DNA of 64,000 nt from Saccharopolyspora elongata. Its GTDB lineage: Bacteria; Actinomycetota; Actinomycetes; Mycobacteriales; Pseudonocardiaceae. Shown piece by piece: positions 8,665-15,733 of this stretch. The stretch is taken from assembly GCF_004348985.1 (NCBI RefSeq), contig NZ_SMKW01000034.1:1-64000 (forward strand), written 5' to 3'. The notes under the pieces were generated by a model that saw only the letters and a program-made list of their open reading frames with translations, was not told where the DNA came from and did no database searches. Positions within the stretch are counted from its first letter, which is position 1; each line of letters starts with the position of its first letter. The position numbers were made by a program, and so were the translations under genes.

Positions 8665-9045
8665 TCAGTCGGGAAGCTCGACGTCGTCGCGGATGGTGAG
8701 GGCACGGCCGATGCGGGCCTCGATCTTGGCGAACCGCCAGAGCTTGAACTCGCTGCTGCCCACCGGGGTGGTGCGGAAGAGGTTGCAGGCGGTCTTGACC
8801 GTGTCCTGGGTGTCGACGTCGGCGAGGATGTAACAGGTCCACGGCCAGCCGTCGGACGGGCCGACCAGGTGCGAGTCGTCGTCGATGTCGCCGATGAAGC
8901 TCACCCCGGGCAGCGCCTTGAGCTGGTCCATCATGGACACGAACGCCTGCCAGACGTCACCGGAGGTGATGCCGTCGGAGGGCAGGTCGAAGAAGTTCTG
9001 GTTGATGCCGATGCAGAACAGCACGCGAAGCGGCTGTGCGGTCAT
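8665..9045 (-). CDS. iacB: IacB-like protein
   Basis: Small soluble protein of 126 residues with no catalytic motif that I recognise. The start MTAQPLRVLFCIGINQNFFD, the central DDDSHLVGPSDGWPWTCYIL and the C-terminal FKLWRFAKIEARIGRAL agree with my recollection of IacB, the uncharacterised small protein of indole-acetate degradation clusters. Its position between the IacA-type oxygenase and the Rieske pair supports this. The fold looks like a ferredoxin-like dimeric alpha/beta barrel (inference). A 242-base gap with a repeated element separates it from iacA, so it may have its own promoter. Confidence 0.75.
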   Translation of the reverse strand: MTAQPLRVLFCIGINQNFFDLPSDGITSGDVWQAFVSMMDQLKALPGVSFIGDIDDDSHLVGPSDGWPWTCYILADVDTQDTVKTACNLFRTTPVGSSEFKLWRFAKIEARIGRALTIRDDVELPD

Positions 9046-9196
9046 GCTCGTCTCCTGTCGTCGGTGGGCGGCTCAGAGCCCTTTCAAAATGCGGCGCCAG
9101 CCGCATGCGGTGAGGGACTCAGCTCGCACCGCCGCGGGTTCTCAGATGTCGTCTGGCGAGGACAGCCCCGATGCCGCGTATTTGGGCATACGTAAG

Positions 9197-9269
9197 TCGG
9201 GGATCCCGGAGTCCAGACCGCGGCCGTAATTCCCGCAGGGGGGCCGCTACCCGCACCGCTACGCAAACC
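9197..9269. repeat. Intergenic repeat, copy 1
   Basis: TCGGGGATCC, then GGAGTCCAG, CGGCCGT, CCGCAGG, CCGCACCGC and ACGCAAA occur in this order. The same blocks recur in the same order at 14309-14421, after iacH. The copy lies in the 242-base gap between iacB and iacA. The remainder of that gap (9046-9196) has GC-rich partial inverted repeats and no ORF. Function unknown; it looks like a dispersed non-coding repeat. Confidence 0.6.
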
Positions 9270-9287
9270 CATTGAAGAATTCACTTC

Positions 9288-10457
9288 TCAGCGGAAGCCG
9301 GGTGTCGTGGGTGGTAGTCCCATGAGGACGGCGCCGGCCGCGTCGTACATCGCGGGCCCGAGGAAGGCGTGCTGCTTGGGCACCAGGGCATCGCCGAGCA
9401 ACAGCTGCAGCGGGTGGTCGCGGTAGATCGGTGCCGTGCCGGAGATCTCGACGAGCCTGCCGACCACCTCCGAGGCGGTCCTGGCCAGATGCGCCGAGGC
9501 GAGGCGGAGATGCGCGTTCTGCTCGTCGGTGGCGGGATCACCGGCGACAACGGTCTCCCAGACCTCGTTGCTGAGCTCGTAGAACCACGCCCGGGCCGAA
9601 CGGAGCGCGGCCTCGGCGGCGGCGACCTCCGCGCGGTAGTAGGGCCGGTCGGCCAGCTTCGGCGCGCCGGTCACGCCGGCGTATCCGCTGCCGACCTCCT
9701 CGGCGTGGTCGAGAGCCGCCCGCGCCACACCGGCGCCGACCACGGCCAGCACCTGCGCGGCGTAGGCGATCACCGGGTAGCGGTAGAGCGGTTCGTCCAC
9801 TGTGGGCTCTCCGCCGCGGATGAACGTCCATTCCCGGGGGACCTCGACGTCGCGGACGACCAGGTCGAACGAGCCGGTGCCGCGCATGCCGACCACGTCC
9901 CAGTTCTGGACGATCTCGACCTGGTCGGGGCGCAGCAGCGCGGTCCGCGGCTTGCCGGCGGTGGACTCGTCGCCGGGGATGCCGACGCCGAGGATGTCGG
10001 CGCCCATGCAGCCGCTGGCGAACTTCCAGTGCCCGTCGACCCGGAACCCACTGTCGGTGGGCTCGGCCGCCTGGATCGGGAACAGCCCGCCGGCGAAGGC
10101 GACGTCCGGGCCGTCCCGGTAGATCTTCGCCTGCGTCTCCACCGGAAGGGCGGCGAGGTAGATCAGCGCGGAGCCGAAGCTGGCGACCCAGCCGGTGGAA
10201 CCGTCGACCGCGGAGATCCGCTCGATCCGGTCCAGGAACTCCGCCGGCGGCAGCGGCTCGCCGCCGAACTTGGCCGGGGTGGCGGCGCGGTAGAGCCCGG
10301 TCTGCTTGAGCCGATCGACGAAGTCCTTCGGCACATAGCGCTGCTCGCGGAACTCCGCCCGCCGCCGCGCGAGCTCTGCCAGAACGTCGTCGAAGGTGAC
10401 GGCGGCATCCGCGAAACGGGGTGTCGCCCCGGGGGCCGCCTCCTGGGTGTGCACCAT
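9288..10457 (-). CDS. iacA: Indole-acetate oxygenase IacA (acyl-CoA dehydrogenase fold)
   Basis: Flavin-dependent oxygenase of 389 residues in the acyl-CoA dehydrogenase/HpaB-like group D monooxygenase fold. Features are GLYRAATPAKFGGEP and AVDGSTGWVASFG near the N-terminus, FAGGLFPI with GHWKFASGCMGAD in the middle, and DHPLQLLLGDALV at the C-terminus. It lacks the acyl-CoA dehydrogenase catalytic Glu context. In known iac systems it starts indole-ring oxidation of indole-3-acetic acid using reduced flavin from IacG. It is the first gene of its strand, divergent from the sensor kinase, with the 16-base candidate operator between them. Confidence 0.85.
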   Translation of the reverse strand: MVHTQEAAPGATPRFADAAVTFDDVLAELARRRAEFREQRYVPKDFVDRLKQTGLYRAATPAKFGGEPLPPAEFLDRIERISAVDGSTGWVASFGSALIYLAALPVETQAKIYRDGPDVAFAGGLFPIQAAEPTDSGFRVDGHWKFASGCMGADILGVGIPGDESTAGKPRTALLRPDQVEIVQNWDVVGMRGTGSFDLVVRDVEVPREWTFIRGGEPTVDEPLYRYPVIAYAAQVLAVVGAGVARAALDHAEEVGSGYAGVTGAPKLADRPYYRAEVAAAEAALRSARAWFYELSNEVWETVVAGDPATDEQNAHLRLASAHLARTASEVVGRLVEISGTAPIYRDHPLQLLLGDALVPKQHAFLGPAMYDAAGAVLMGLPPTTPGFR

Positions 10458-10539
10458 TGGTCCTCCTCGTCGTTCCGGCCTGCATCCGACGGTAGGAAGC
10501 GGGATTTGCTCGCGGTATTGGTAGTGCCCGGCGTCGGTC

Positions 10540-10555
10540 TAGGGGATTTCTTCAG
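10540..10555. promoter_or_regulatory. Candidate response-regulator site in the iacA/kinase divergent promoter
   Basis: TAGGGGATTTCTTCAG. The identical 16-mer (inverted) lies upstream of the DUF485/symporter pair at 17764-17779, and a two-mismatch version precedes iacG at 12103-12118. Towards iacA it lies upstream of CAATACC, a possible -10 region. It is probably bound by the iac LuxR-type response regulator. Confidence 0.6.
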
Positions 10556-10590
10556 CGGTCCACGGCCTCGGACCGAACTACGCTGGCGTC

Positions 10591-12105
10591 ATGCAGGTCG
10601 ACCCGCGCGCCCCCGAGCTCGCCGCGAACGACTTCGTGGCGATGCTGAACGCCAGCCGGATGTGCGTGCTCATCCACGACGCGGCCACGAAGAACATCTT
10701 GTGGGCCAACCCCGCCGCGTGCGAAATGCTCGGCTGGAGCGTCACCGAGCTGCGCCCGCTCAAGGCCAACGACATGAGCAGCTCGGCGCAGCAGTACGAC
10801 CGGGTGCTCGGGCGCGCCTGGCTGCAGGAAGCGGTCGACAAGGGGGCCAGCCGCATCGAATGGCACTACCGCGCCAAGTCGGGCCGGGTGATTCCCAGCG
10901 AAGCGGTCGCCGTGCGGGTCGAGCTGGCCCAAGGACCCGCGGTGATGGTGCAGTTCCGCGACATCGAACGGGAACAGGAGATCGAACGCGAATTGCGGCT
11001 GACGACGTCCTACATCGACGCGCTGGCGCACCACACCTCGACGATCGCGCTCATGCTCGACGCCACCGGCGCCCTCCGGTTCGCCACCGACACCGCGGTC
11101 GCGCTCATCGGCGCGCGCCCGACCGAGCCGCTCGGCCCGCTCACGCAGTACGGCCGGCTATGGTCGGACGGCCGCGCGTCCACTTGGGACGAGGTGGCCG
11201 CGCGGGCGGAGCCGGTGACCGCGATCAGGCTCGAAATCCCCCGCGACGTCGGTGAGCCGGTGTGGCTGGAAGGAAGCCTGGAACGCCTGCAGGACACCGA
11301 CGACGAAGCCCTGCTGATGATCCTGCACGACGTCTCCGACCGCGTGCAGGAGGAGGCGCGCCGGGAACGCGAACTGCACCGGGAGAACTACCTGGCGCGC
11401 TACAACGCGATGGGCGACATGGCGATGGCGATCGCCCACGAGCTCGGTCAGCCGCTCGCCGCGGCGGGCAACTACCTCGCCGGGGCGCGGGCCCGCAGCC
11501 AGACGCTGGTGAACTCGGGCGAGTTGCCGTCCGAGGCCGCTGCGCGGCTGGCTTTCGGGATCCACAGCGCGGAGAAGCAGATCGAACGGGCCAGCACGAT
11601 CGTCAACGCCGTCCGCGCCTTCGTCGGTCACCTCGAACACGTCAACCAGGTCGTCGACCTCAACGACGTGGTCGAGCAGTGCCTGCACTTCGTCCGGCTC
11701 CGCGCGGCCCCGCTGGGCGTGCAGGTGGTGGTGCGCCGCCATCCGGAACCGGTGGCCGTCCGGTGCGAACGCGTGCTCACCGGGCAGGTCGTGCTCAACC
11801 TCTGCTTCAACGCCATCGACGAGATGGCCGCCTGCGACCCCGACCGGCGGCGGATCACCATCACGACGCGCATCGACGACGACGCCGGGGTCCTCACCGT
11901 CGACGATCAGGGCCGCGGCCTGCCGCACGACCCGTTCGAGGAATCCTTCACGTCCAAGGAACACGGCAGCGGCGTCGGACTCGCGCTCAGCTACCGGATC
12001 ATCACGCGCCAGCACGGGACCATTTGGGCGCAGCGACGCGACGAGGGTGGCTCCCGTTTCGGCTTCACACTGCCGCTCGCGCGGGAACACCACCCGCCGG
12101 CGTAG
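10591..12105 (+). CDS. PAS-domain sensor histidine kinase of the iac locus
   Basis: Soluble sensor kinase of 504 residues with no membrane segment. A first PAS domain (about residues 15-125; WANPAACEMLGWSVTEL, EWHYRAKSGRVIP) is followed by a second PAS-like region (about 140-255). The H-box has phosphoacceptor H283 in IAHELGQPLAAAGNYL. The HATPase domain shows VLNLCFNAIDEMA (N-box), DDQGRGLP and SGVGLALS. The FixL/TodS-like arrangement suggests cytoplasmic sensing of a small molecule, here plausibly indole-3-acetate or a metabolite. The partner is the response regulator at 14435-15070, as in iac loci controlled by a two-component pair rather than the MarR-type IacR. Confidence 0.88.
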   Translation: MQVDPRAPELAANDFVAMLNASRMCVLIHDAATKNILWANPAACEMLGWSVTELRPLKANDMSSSAQQYDRVLGRAWLQEAVDKGASRIEWHYRAKSGRVIPSEAVAVRVELAQGPAVMVQFRDIEREQEIERELRLTTSYIDALAHHTSTIALMLDATGALRFATDTAVALIGARPTEPLGPLTQYGRLWSDGRASTWDEVAARAEPVTAIRLEIPRDVGEPVWLEGSLERLQDTDDEALLMILHDVSDRVQEEARRERELHRENYLARYNAMGDMAMAIAHELGQPLAAAGNYLAGARARSQTLVNSGELPSEAAARLAFGIHSAEKQIERASTIVNAVRAFVGHLEHVNQVVDLNDVVEQCLHFVRLRAAPLGVQVVVRRHPEPVAVRCERVLTGQVVLNLCFNAIDEMAACDPDRRRITITTRIDDDAGVLTVDDQGRGLPHDPFEESFTSKEHGSGVGLALSYRIITRQHGTIWAQRRDEGGSRFGFTLPLAREHHPPA

Positions 12106-12118
12106 GGGAAATCCTCAG
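12103..12118. promoter_or_regulatory. Candidate response-regulator site upstream of iacG
   Basis: TAGGGGAAATCCTCAG, two mismatches from the 16-mer at 10540. It begins on the stop codon of the kinase gene and lies 96-111 bases upstream of the iacG start. It would give the iacG-iacH genes their own regulated promoter. Confidence 0.5.
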
Positions 12119-12213
12119 GCCGGCCGGTGGAAGTCTCGATATTCCGCCCGTGATCCCGGACGTACCGTCGGAGTAGGGCAAGCCTCCCGCCCGCGCCCGT
12201 CACAGGAGGAATC

Positions 12214-12726
12214 GTGTCAGAGCCGACCCGCACCCAGCGCGAGTTCCGCGCCGCGATGGCAAATCTGTCCGCCGCGGTGAACGTGATCACGACCGACGGC
12301 CCGCGCGGCCGGGCCGGGATGACCGTCAGCGCCGCCTGTTCGGTCACCGACTCGCCGCCGACCGTGCTGGTCTGCGTCAACCGGTCCAGCCGTTCGCACG
12401 ACATCCTCATGGCCAACGGCCGGATCTGCGTCAACGTGCTCGGCGCCGACCAGGACGACTTGGCGATGCACTTCGCGGGCGCGACCAAGGTCCCCACCGC
12501 CGAGCGGTTCGCCGAAGGCCCGTGGGACCTCGACGTCGACGGCATTCCGGTGCTCCGCAACGCGATCGCCTCCGTCATCGGCCGGATCGTGTCCGAACGC
12601 ACCCTGGGCTCGCATTCGGTGCTGTTCGTCGAGGTCGAGAAGGTCCGCACCAAGCAGAACAGCGGCGCGTTGGTCTACTTCCAGCGCCGGTTCCACAGCC
12701 TGGACGCCGCGCCGCTGAGCGCATGA
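12214..12726 (+). CDS. iacG: Flavin reductase, IacG type
   Basis: FMN/FAD reductase of 170 residues, full length for the flavin reductase-like (HpaC) family. Visible are the N-terminal FRAAMANLSAAVNVITTDGPRGRAGMT, the ACSVTDSPPTVLVCVNRSS strand and the late LGSHSVLFVEVEKVR. It supplies reduced flavin to the IacA oxygenase. The GTG start follows AGGAGGA closely. It begins the plus-strand operon iacG, a 92-residue gene, iacH. Confidence 0.88.
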   Translation: MSEPTRTQREFRAAMANLSAAVNVITTDGPRGRAGMTVSAACSVTDSPPTVLVCVNRSSRSHDILMANGRICVNVLGADQDDLAMHFAGATKVPTAERFAEGPWDLDVDGIPVLRNAIASVIGRIVSERTLGSHSVLFVEVEKVRTKQNSGALVYFQRRFHSLDAAPLSA

Positions 12727-12740
12727 GGAGGAGACCACCC

Positions 12741-13019
12741 GTGAACCGACCGTCAACCGCCGGCGGCACCATGACGCTGACCTGCTACAACGACACCCAC
12801 GGCTACGGTTGGCGCCACGTCGACCTGTTCGTGCACGACGCCGAGGGACGCGAACTGAACTGGGTCCACTGGCAGGTGCACGCGGACGGCCCGGAGGCGG
12901 CCGACGCCGTCACCTCGGAAGTCGAGCCGTTGTTGCGGCGGACCTCGGAATGGCGCCACGGCGTCAGCGCGAGCGGCATGGACTACTGGGTTGCCGACGC
13001 GACCTGGGTCGAGGCATGA
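12741..13019 (+). CDS. Unknown 92-residue protein in the iac operon
   Basis: GTG start after GAGGAG. It begins 15 bases after iacG, and its TGA overlaps the iacH ATG (ATGA), so it is almost surely translated. The small soluble protein is acidic and rich in Trp and His (YGWRHVDLFVHDAEGRELNW, VHWQVH, GMDYWVADATWVEA). I recognise no family and no classical iac gene of this kind. Tight coupling to the amidase suggests a role with IacH or in the later part of the pathway; this is inference only. Confidence 0.8.
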   Translation: MNRPSTAGGTMTLTCYNDTHGYGWRHVDLFVHDAEGRELNWVHWQVHADGPEAADAVTSEVEPLLRRTSEWRHGVSASGMDYWVADATWVEA

Positions 13020-14275
13020 GCGCCCCGGTGTGGCGGCCGTGGTCCCTGCGCGAGCTCGCCGGTCAGCTCGCCGCCGGAACGACCACCCCCGCCGAAGCGC
13101 TCGCCCGCAGCCGCGCCCGCATCGCCGGCACCGAGTCCGGTCTGTGTGCGTGGGTGACGCCGGACCCTTCCCCCGATCTCGCCTCCGCCGCGGGTGCGCT
13201 CGGCGGCGTGCCGCTCGGCGTGAAGGACATCATCGACGTCGCCGGGCTTCCGACCCGGTGCGGCTCGGAGTTGCGTGCGCAAGCCCCACCCGCCGAGGCC
13301 GACGCGGCGATCGTGGCCGAATGGCGCCGGGCCGGCGCGGTGCCGATCGGCAAGACCGTCACCACCGAATTCGCCTTCTTCGCGCCCGGTCCCACCCGGA
13401 ACCCGGCCGCGCCCGGTCACACCCCTGGCGGATCATCAAGCGGGTCCGCCGCCGCGGTCGCGTCCGGCCAGGTGCCGTTGGCGCTCGGGTCCCAGACCGC
13501 GGGCTCGGTGACCCGGCCGGCGTCCTACTGCGGTGTCGCCTCCCTCGTGATGACCCGCGGCCGGTTCCCGGTGGAAGGGGTCACCGGGCTGAGCCCGAGC
13601 CTGGACAGCCACGGCGCGTACGCCGCGACCGCGTCCGATCTGGCGCTGGCCTGGTCGGCGCTCACCGGTGAGCCGGACGCCGGGCTGCTCCCCGGCCGCC
13701 CGCCGCGCCTGCTGCTGTGGACCGCCGAGCCACTCGGCGTGGTCGATCCCGAGATGGCGGCCGCGTTGTCCGGCGCCGCGCGGCTGCTTCGCGCCCGGGG
13801 TGCGGTGGTCGACGCCTTCCCGGCGGAAGCGCTGGTTGCCGAGGCGACCGCCGCGCACCCGGTGGTGATGGCTTACGAGGCGGCCCGGGAACGTGCGGCA
13901 GAACTGGCTCAGGCGTCTCGGCTGAGCCGGCCGCTGGCGCAGCTCCTCCAGACCGGAGCGACCACCCGGGCCGACGACTACCAGGCCGCTCTCCAGACGG
14001 TGGCCGACGCTGGCGCCCAGGTGTCGGCCATGCTGAGTTCGTACGACGCGGTGCTGGGCCCGGCCGCCCCAGGGGCAGCACCCGCTGGTCTCGCGGCCAC
14101 CGGTGACCCGGTGCTCAGCCGGGCCTGGCAGGCATTCGGACTGCCCGTGGTGGCGGTGCCGGGGCTGCGCAGCGCGACCCGGCTCCCGCTCGGCCTTCAG
14201 CTCGTCGGGCCCGCGCGGAACGAGACCGCGCTCCTCGCGACCGGCTGCTGGGTCGAAGCCGCCCTGCGCCCGTGA
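13016..14275 (+). CDS. iacH: Amidase-signature hydrolase, IacH type
   Basis: Amidase of 419 residues. The Ser-cisSer-Lys triad is visible: Lys in GVPLGVKDIIDVAG, the Ser-rich loop GGSSSGSAAAVASG and the nucleophile Ser in SQTAGSVTRPASYCG. In iac clusters IacH acts late, opening an amide (oxindole-type) intermediate on the way to catechol. The ATG overlaps the preceding stop. An amidase-signature gene in the same operon as an IacA-partner flavin reductase supports the assignment. No catechol dioxygenase is seen in the window. Confidence 0.82.
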   Translation: MSAPVWRPWSLRELAGQLAAGTTTPAEALARSRARIAGTESGLCAWVTPDPSPDLASAAGALGGVPLGVKDIIDVAGLPTRCGSELRAQAPPAEADAAIVAEWRRAGAVPIGKTVTTEFAFFAPGPTRNPAAPGHTPGGSSSGSAAAVASGQVPLALGSQTAGSVTRPASYCGVASLVMTRGRFPVEGVTGLSPSLDSHGAYAATASDLALAWSALTGEPDAGLLPGRPPRLLLWTAEPLGVVDPEMAAALSGAARLLRARGAVVDAFPAEALVAEATAAHPVVMAYEAARERAAELAQASRLSRPLAQLLQTGATTRADDYQAALQTVADAGAQVSAMLSSYDAVLGPAAPGAAPAGLAATGDPVLSRAWQAFGLPVVAVPGLRSATRLPLGLQLVGPARNETALLATGCWVEAALRP

Positions 14276-14308
14276 GCCGACCGCGAGGCCAGTCCCCGGC
14301 TCCGCGCA

Positions 14309-14421
14309 TCGGGGATCCGCAATTTCCATTGAAATCGAAGGTTCGATTTCAATGGAAATTGCGGAGGATGGAGTCCAGGCGGCGGCCGTGACTTCCGCAG
14401 GCCCCCCGCACCGCCACGCAA
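14309..14421. repeat. Intergenic repeat, copy 2 (with a palindrome inside)
   Basis: It begins ATCGGGGATCC, is interrupted by a long palindrome (14316-14365), then continues GGAGTCCAG, CGGCCGT, TTCCGCAGG, CCGCACCGC, ACGCAAA as in copy 1 at 9197-9269. It lies between iacH and the convergent response regulator. Confidence 0.6.
14316..14365. terminator. 23-bp perfect palindrome between convergent iac operons
   Basis: The arms 14316-14338 and 14343-14365 are fully complementary around a four-base AGGT loop. The core AATTTCCATTGAAAT is notably AT-rich for this DNA. Its place between two converging operons fits a bidirectional terminator. The unusual composition also allows a protein-binding site or a transposable palindrome inserted in the repeat. 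Confidence 0.6.
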
Positions 14422-14434
14422 AACGAGCCTGGCT

Positions 14435-15070
14435 TCAGACGGTGATCCGGTGCAGCAGGATGTCCCGCACCAGGGCGCCGAGCGTATCCGCTTCGGTCTT
14501 GGCCTTGATCCTGGCGCGGTGGACGTCCACGGTCTTGACGCTGGTGCCCAGCCGGCGGGCGATGAGCTGGCTGGGCAATCCGACGATGACCAGCCGAAGC
14601 ACCTCTCGTTCGCGTTGCGTCAGCGCGTCCAGCCGCCGGAGGACTTCACGACGGCAGGTGTGATCGGCGAACCGCCGTTTCGCCTCCAGCAGCTGTTTCT
14701 GCACGATCTCCAGCATCTTCTGCGGCTGGTAGGGCTTCTCCAGGAAGTCGACCGCGCCCTGCGACATCGCCCGCACCGACATCGGGATATCGCCGTGCGC
14801 CGAGCAGAAGATGACGGGCGCCGGATAGCCCAGCTGCAGCAGTCGCTCCTGCAGCTCGAAGCCGCTGACCCCGGGCATCCGGATGTCGACGATGACCACC
14901 GCCGACTCGTCCGGGTCGAACTCGGCCAGGAACGAGCTCGCGTCCGGGTAGCTCAGCGCCTGGATGCCCACGCTTTCGAGCAGGAAGATCAGCGACTGCC
15001 GCAGGTCCTCGTCGTCGTCGACGATGTGGACCACGGGGTCCGAGGCTGTCATGACCGCCACCGCCTCCAT
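14435..15070 (-). CDS. LuxR/FixJ-type response regulator of the iac locus
   Basis: Response regulator of 211 residues. The receiver domain has the acidic pocket VDDDED, phosphoacceptor D62 (VIVDIRMPG), T/S position CSAHG and Lys in FLEKPYQP. The C-terminal LuxR helix-turn-helix is LTQREREVLRLVIVGLPSQLIARRL with VDVHRARI. The ATG at 15070 overlaps the iacI stop (TAATG), so the two are coupled; an inner ATG at 15052 is possible. StyR/TodT/FixJ relatives bind short interrupted palindromes; the TAGGGGA(T/A)(T/A)TC(T/C)TCAG sites at three promoters are the best candidates. Partner: the PAS kinase at 10591. Confidence 0.9.
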   Translation of the reverse strand: MEAVAVMTASDPVVHIVDDDEDLRQSLIFLLESVGIQALSYPDASSFLAEFDPDESAVVIVDIRMPGVSGFELQERLLQLGYPAPVIFCSAHGDIPMSVRAMSQGAVDFLEKPYQPQKMLEIVQKQLLEAKRRFADHTCRREVLRRLDALTQREREVLRLVIVGLPSQLIARRLGTSVKTVDVHRARIKAKTEADTLGALVRDILLHRITV

Positions 15071-15627
15071 TACGGCTTCATCAGCACCGATGTCGACGGG
15101 TGGTCGCTCGCCCAGCCGGGTGCCAGCGGCGCGACGAACACGTTCTCGGTGCGCGTACGGGTGATCTTCCAGGTTCCCGAGACCTTTCGGAAGGAGTTGT
15201 TCAGGCGGCTCGACCGCAGCAGGGACTTCCCGTCCGAGAACAGCCATGGCTGCACGTGGATCCACTGGCCGGCCGCCTCGTGCCCGTCGACGTGGATCTG
15301 CTCCGAAGTCAGGTAGTGGGCGTTCAGCACCAACGCAGGTGCCTGCTCCTCGCTCCAGAACCGCTCGAAGTGCTCGCGAATCGCCGCGGCGCCCTCGGCC
15401 CGCCCGAACTGGCCGTCGTAGTACTCGCCCACGCCTTCCCAGACCGCGTCCTCGCTGTAGAGCTCCATGATCAGATCGATGCGATGCGCGTCGTCGCGCA
15501 CGCCGAACTCGGGGTTCGGCGTGTCGCACAGGAACATGTAGCGGGCCTGGAGGCGGCGAATCTCCGACTCGGCCTCCAGTTCCTCGATCCGCCGTGTCAA
15601 GGCGGCGACAGTGGCAGCGCTGGTCAT
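15070..15627 (-). CDS. iacI: SnoaL-like protein, IacI type
   Basis: Protein of 185 residues with an NTF2/SnoaL-like fold: a predicted N-terminal helix (TRRIEELEAESEIRRLQARY), then IDLIMELYSEDAVWEGVGEY and the C-terminal strands FRKVSGTWKITRTRTEN. IacI in known clusters is a small protein of this fold needed in the later steps from the oxindole intermediate to catechol. The ATG at 15627 was chosen where homology starts; the longer frame to 15714 adds basic residues only. It forms an operon with the response regulator. Confidence 0.75.
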   Translation of the reverse strand: MTSAATVAALTRRIEELEAESEIRRLQARYMFLCDTPNPEFGVRDDAHRIDLIMELYSEDAVWEGVGEYYDGQFGRAEGAAAIREHFERFWSEEQAPALVLNAHYLTSEQIHVDGHEAAGQWIHVQPWLFSDGKSLLRSSRLNNSFRKVSGTWKITRTRTENVFVAPLAPGWASDHPSTSVLMKP

Positions 15628-15733
15628 GAAACTCCCCACTCCCTGCGGTTCACATGTTGATGACGGTATTGGCGAGAACGCCTCGTAGCCGAGTTGCCGG
15701 CCGCTGGACTCCAACCTCGCCGCTCTGCACGTC

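Noticed and set aside
5131..10457. Possibility that the Rieske cluster is for phthalate, vanillate or anthranilate
   Set aside because: Those loci lack the IacA-type oxygenase, the IacB protein and the amidase; the full gene set fits iac best.
14435..15529. 364-residue version of the response regulator
   Set aside because: The extra N-terminus is antisense-frame sequence of iacI; the ATG overlapping the iacI stop is a natural coupled start.
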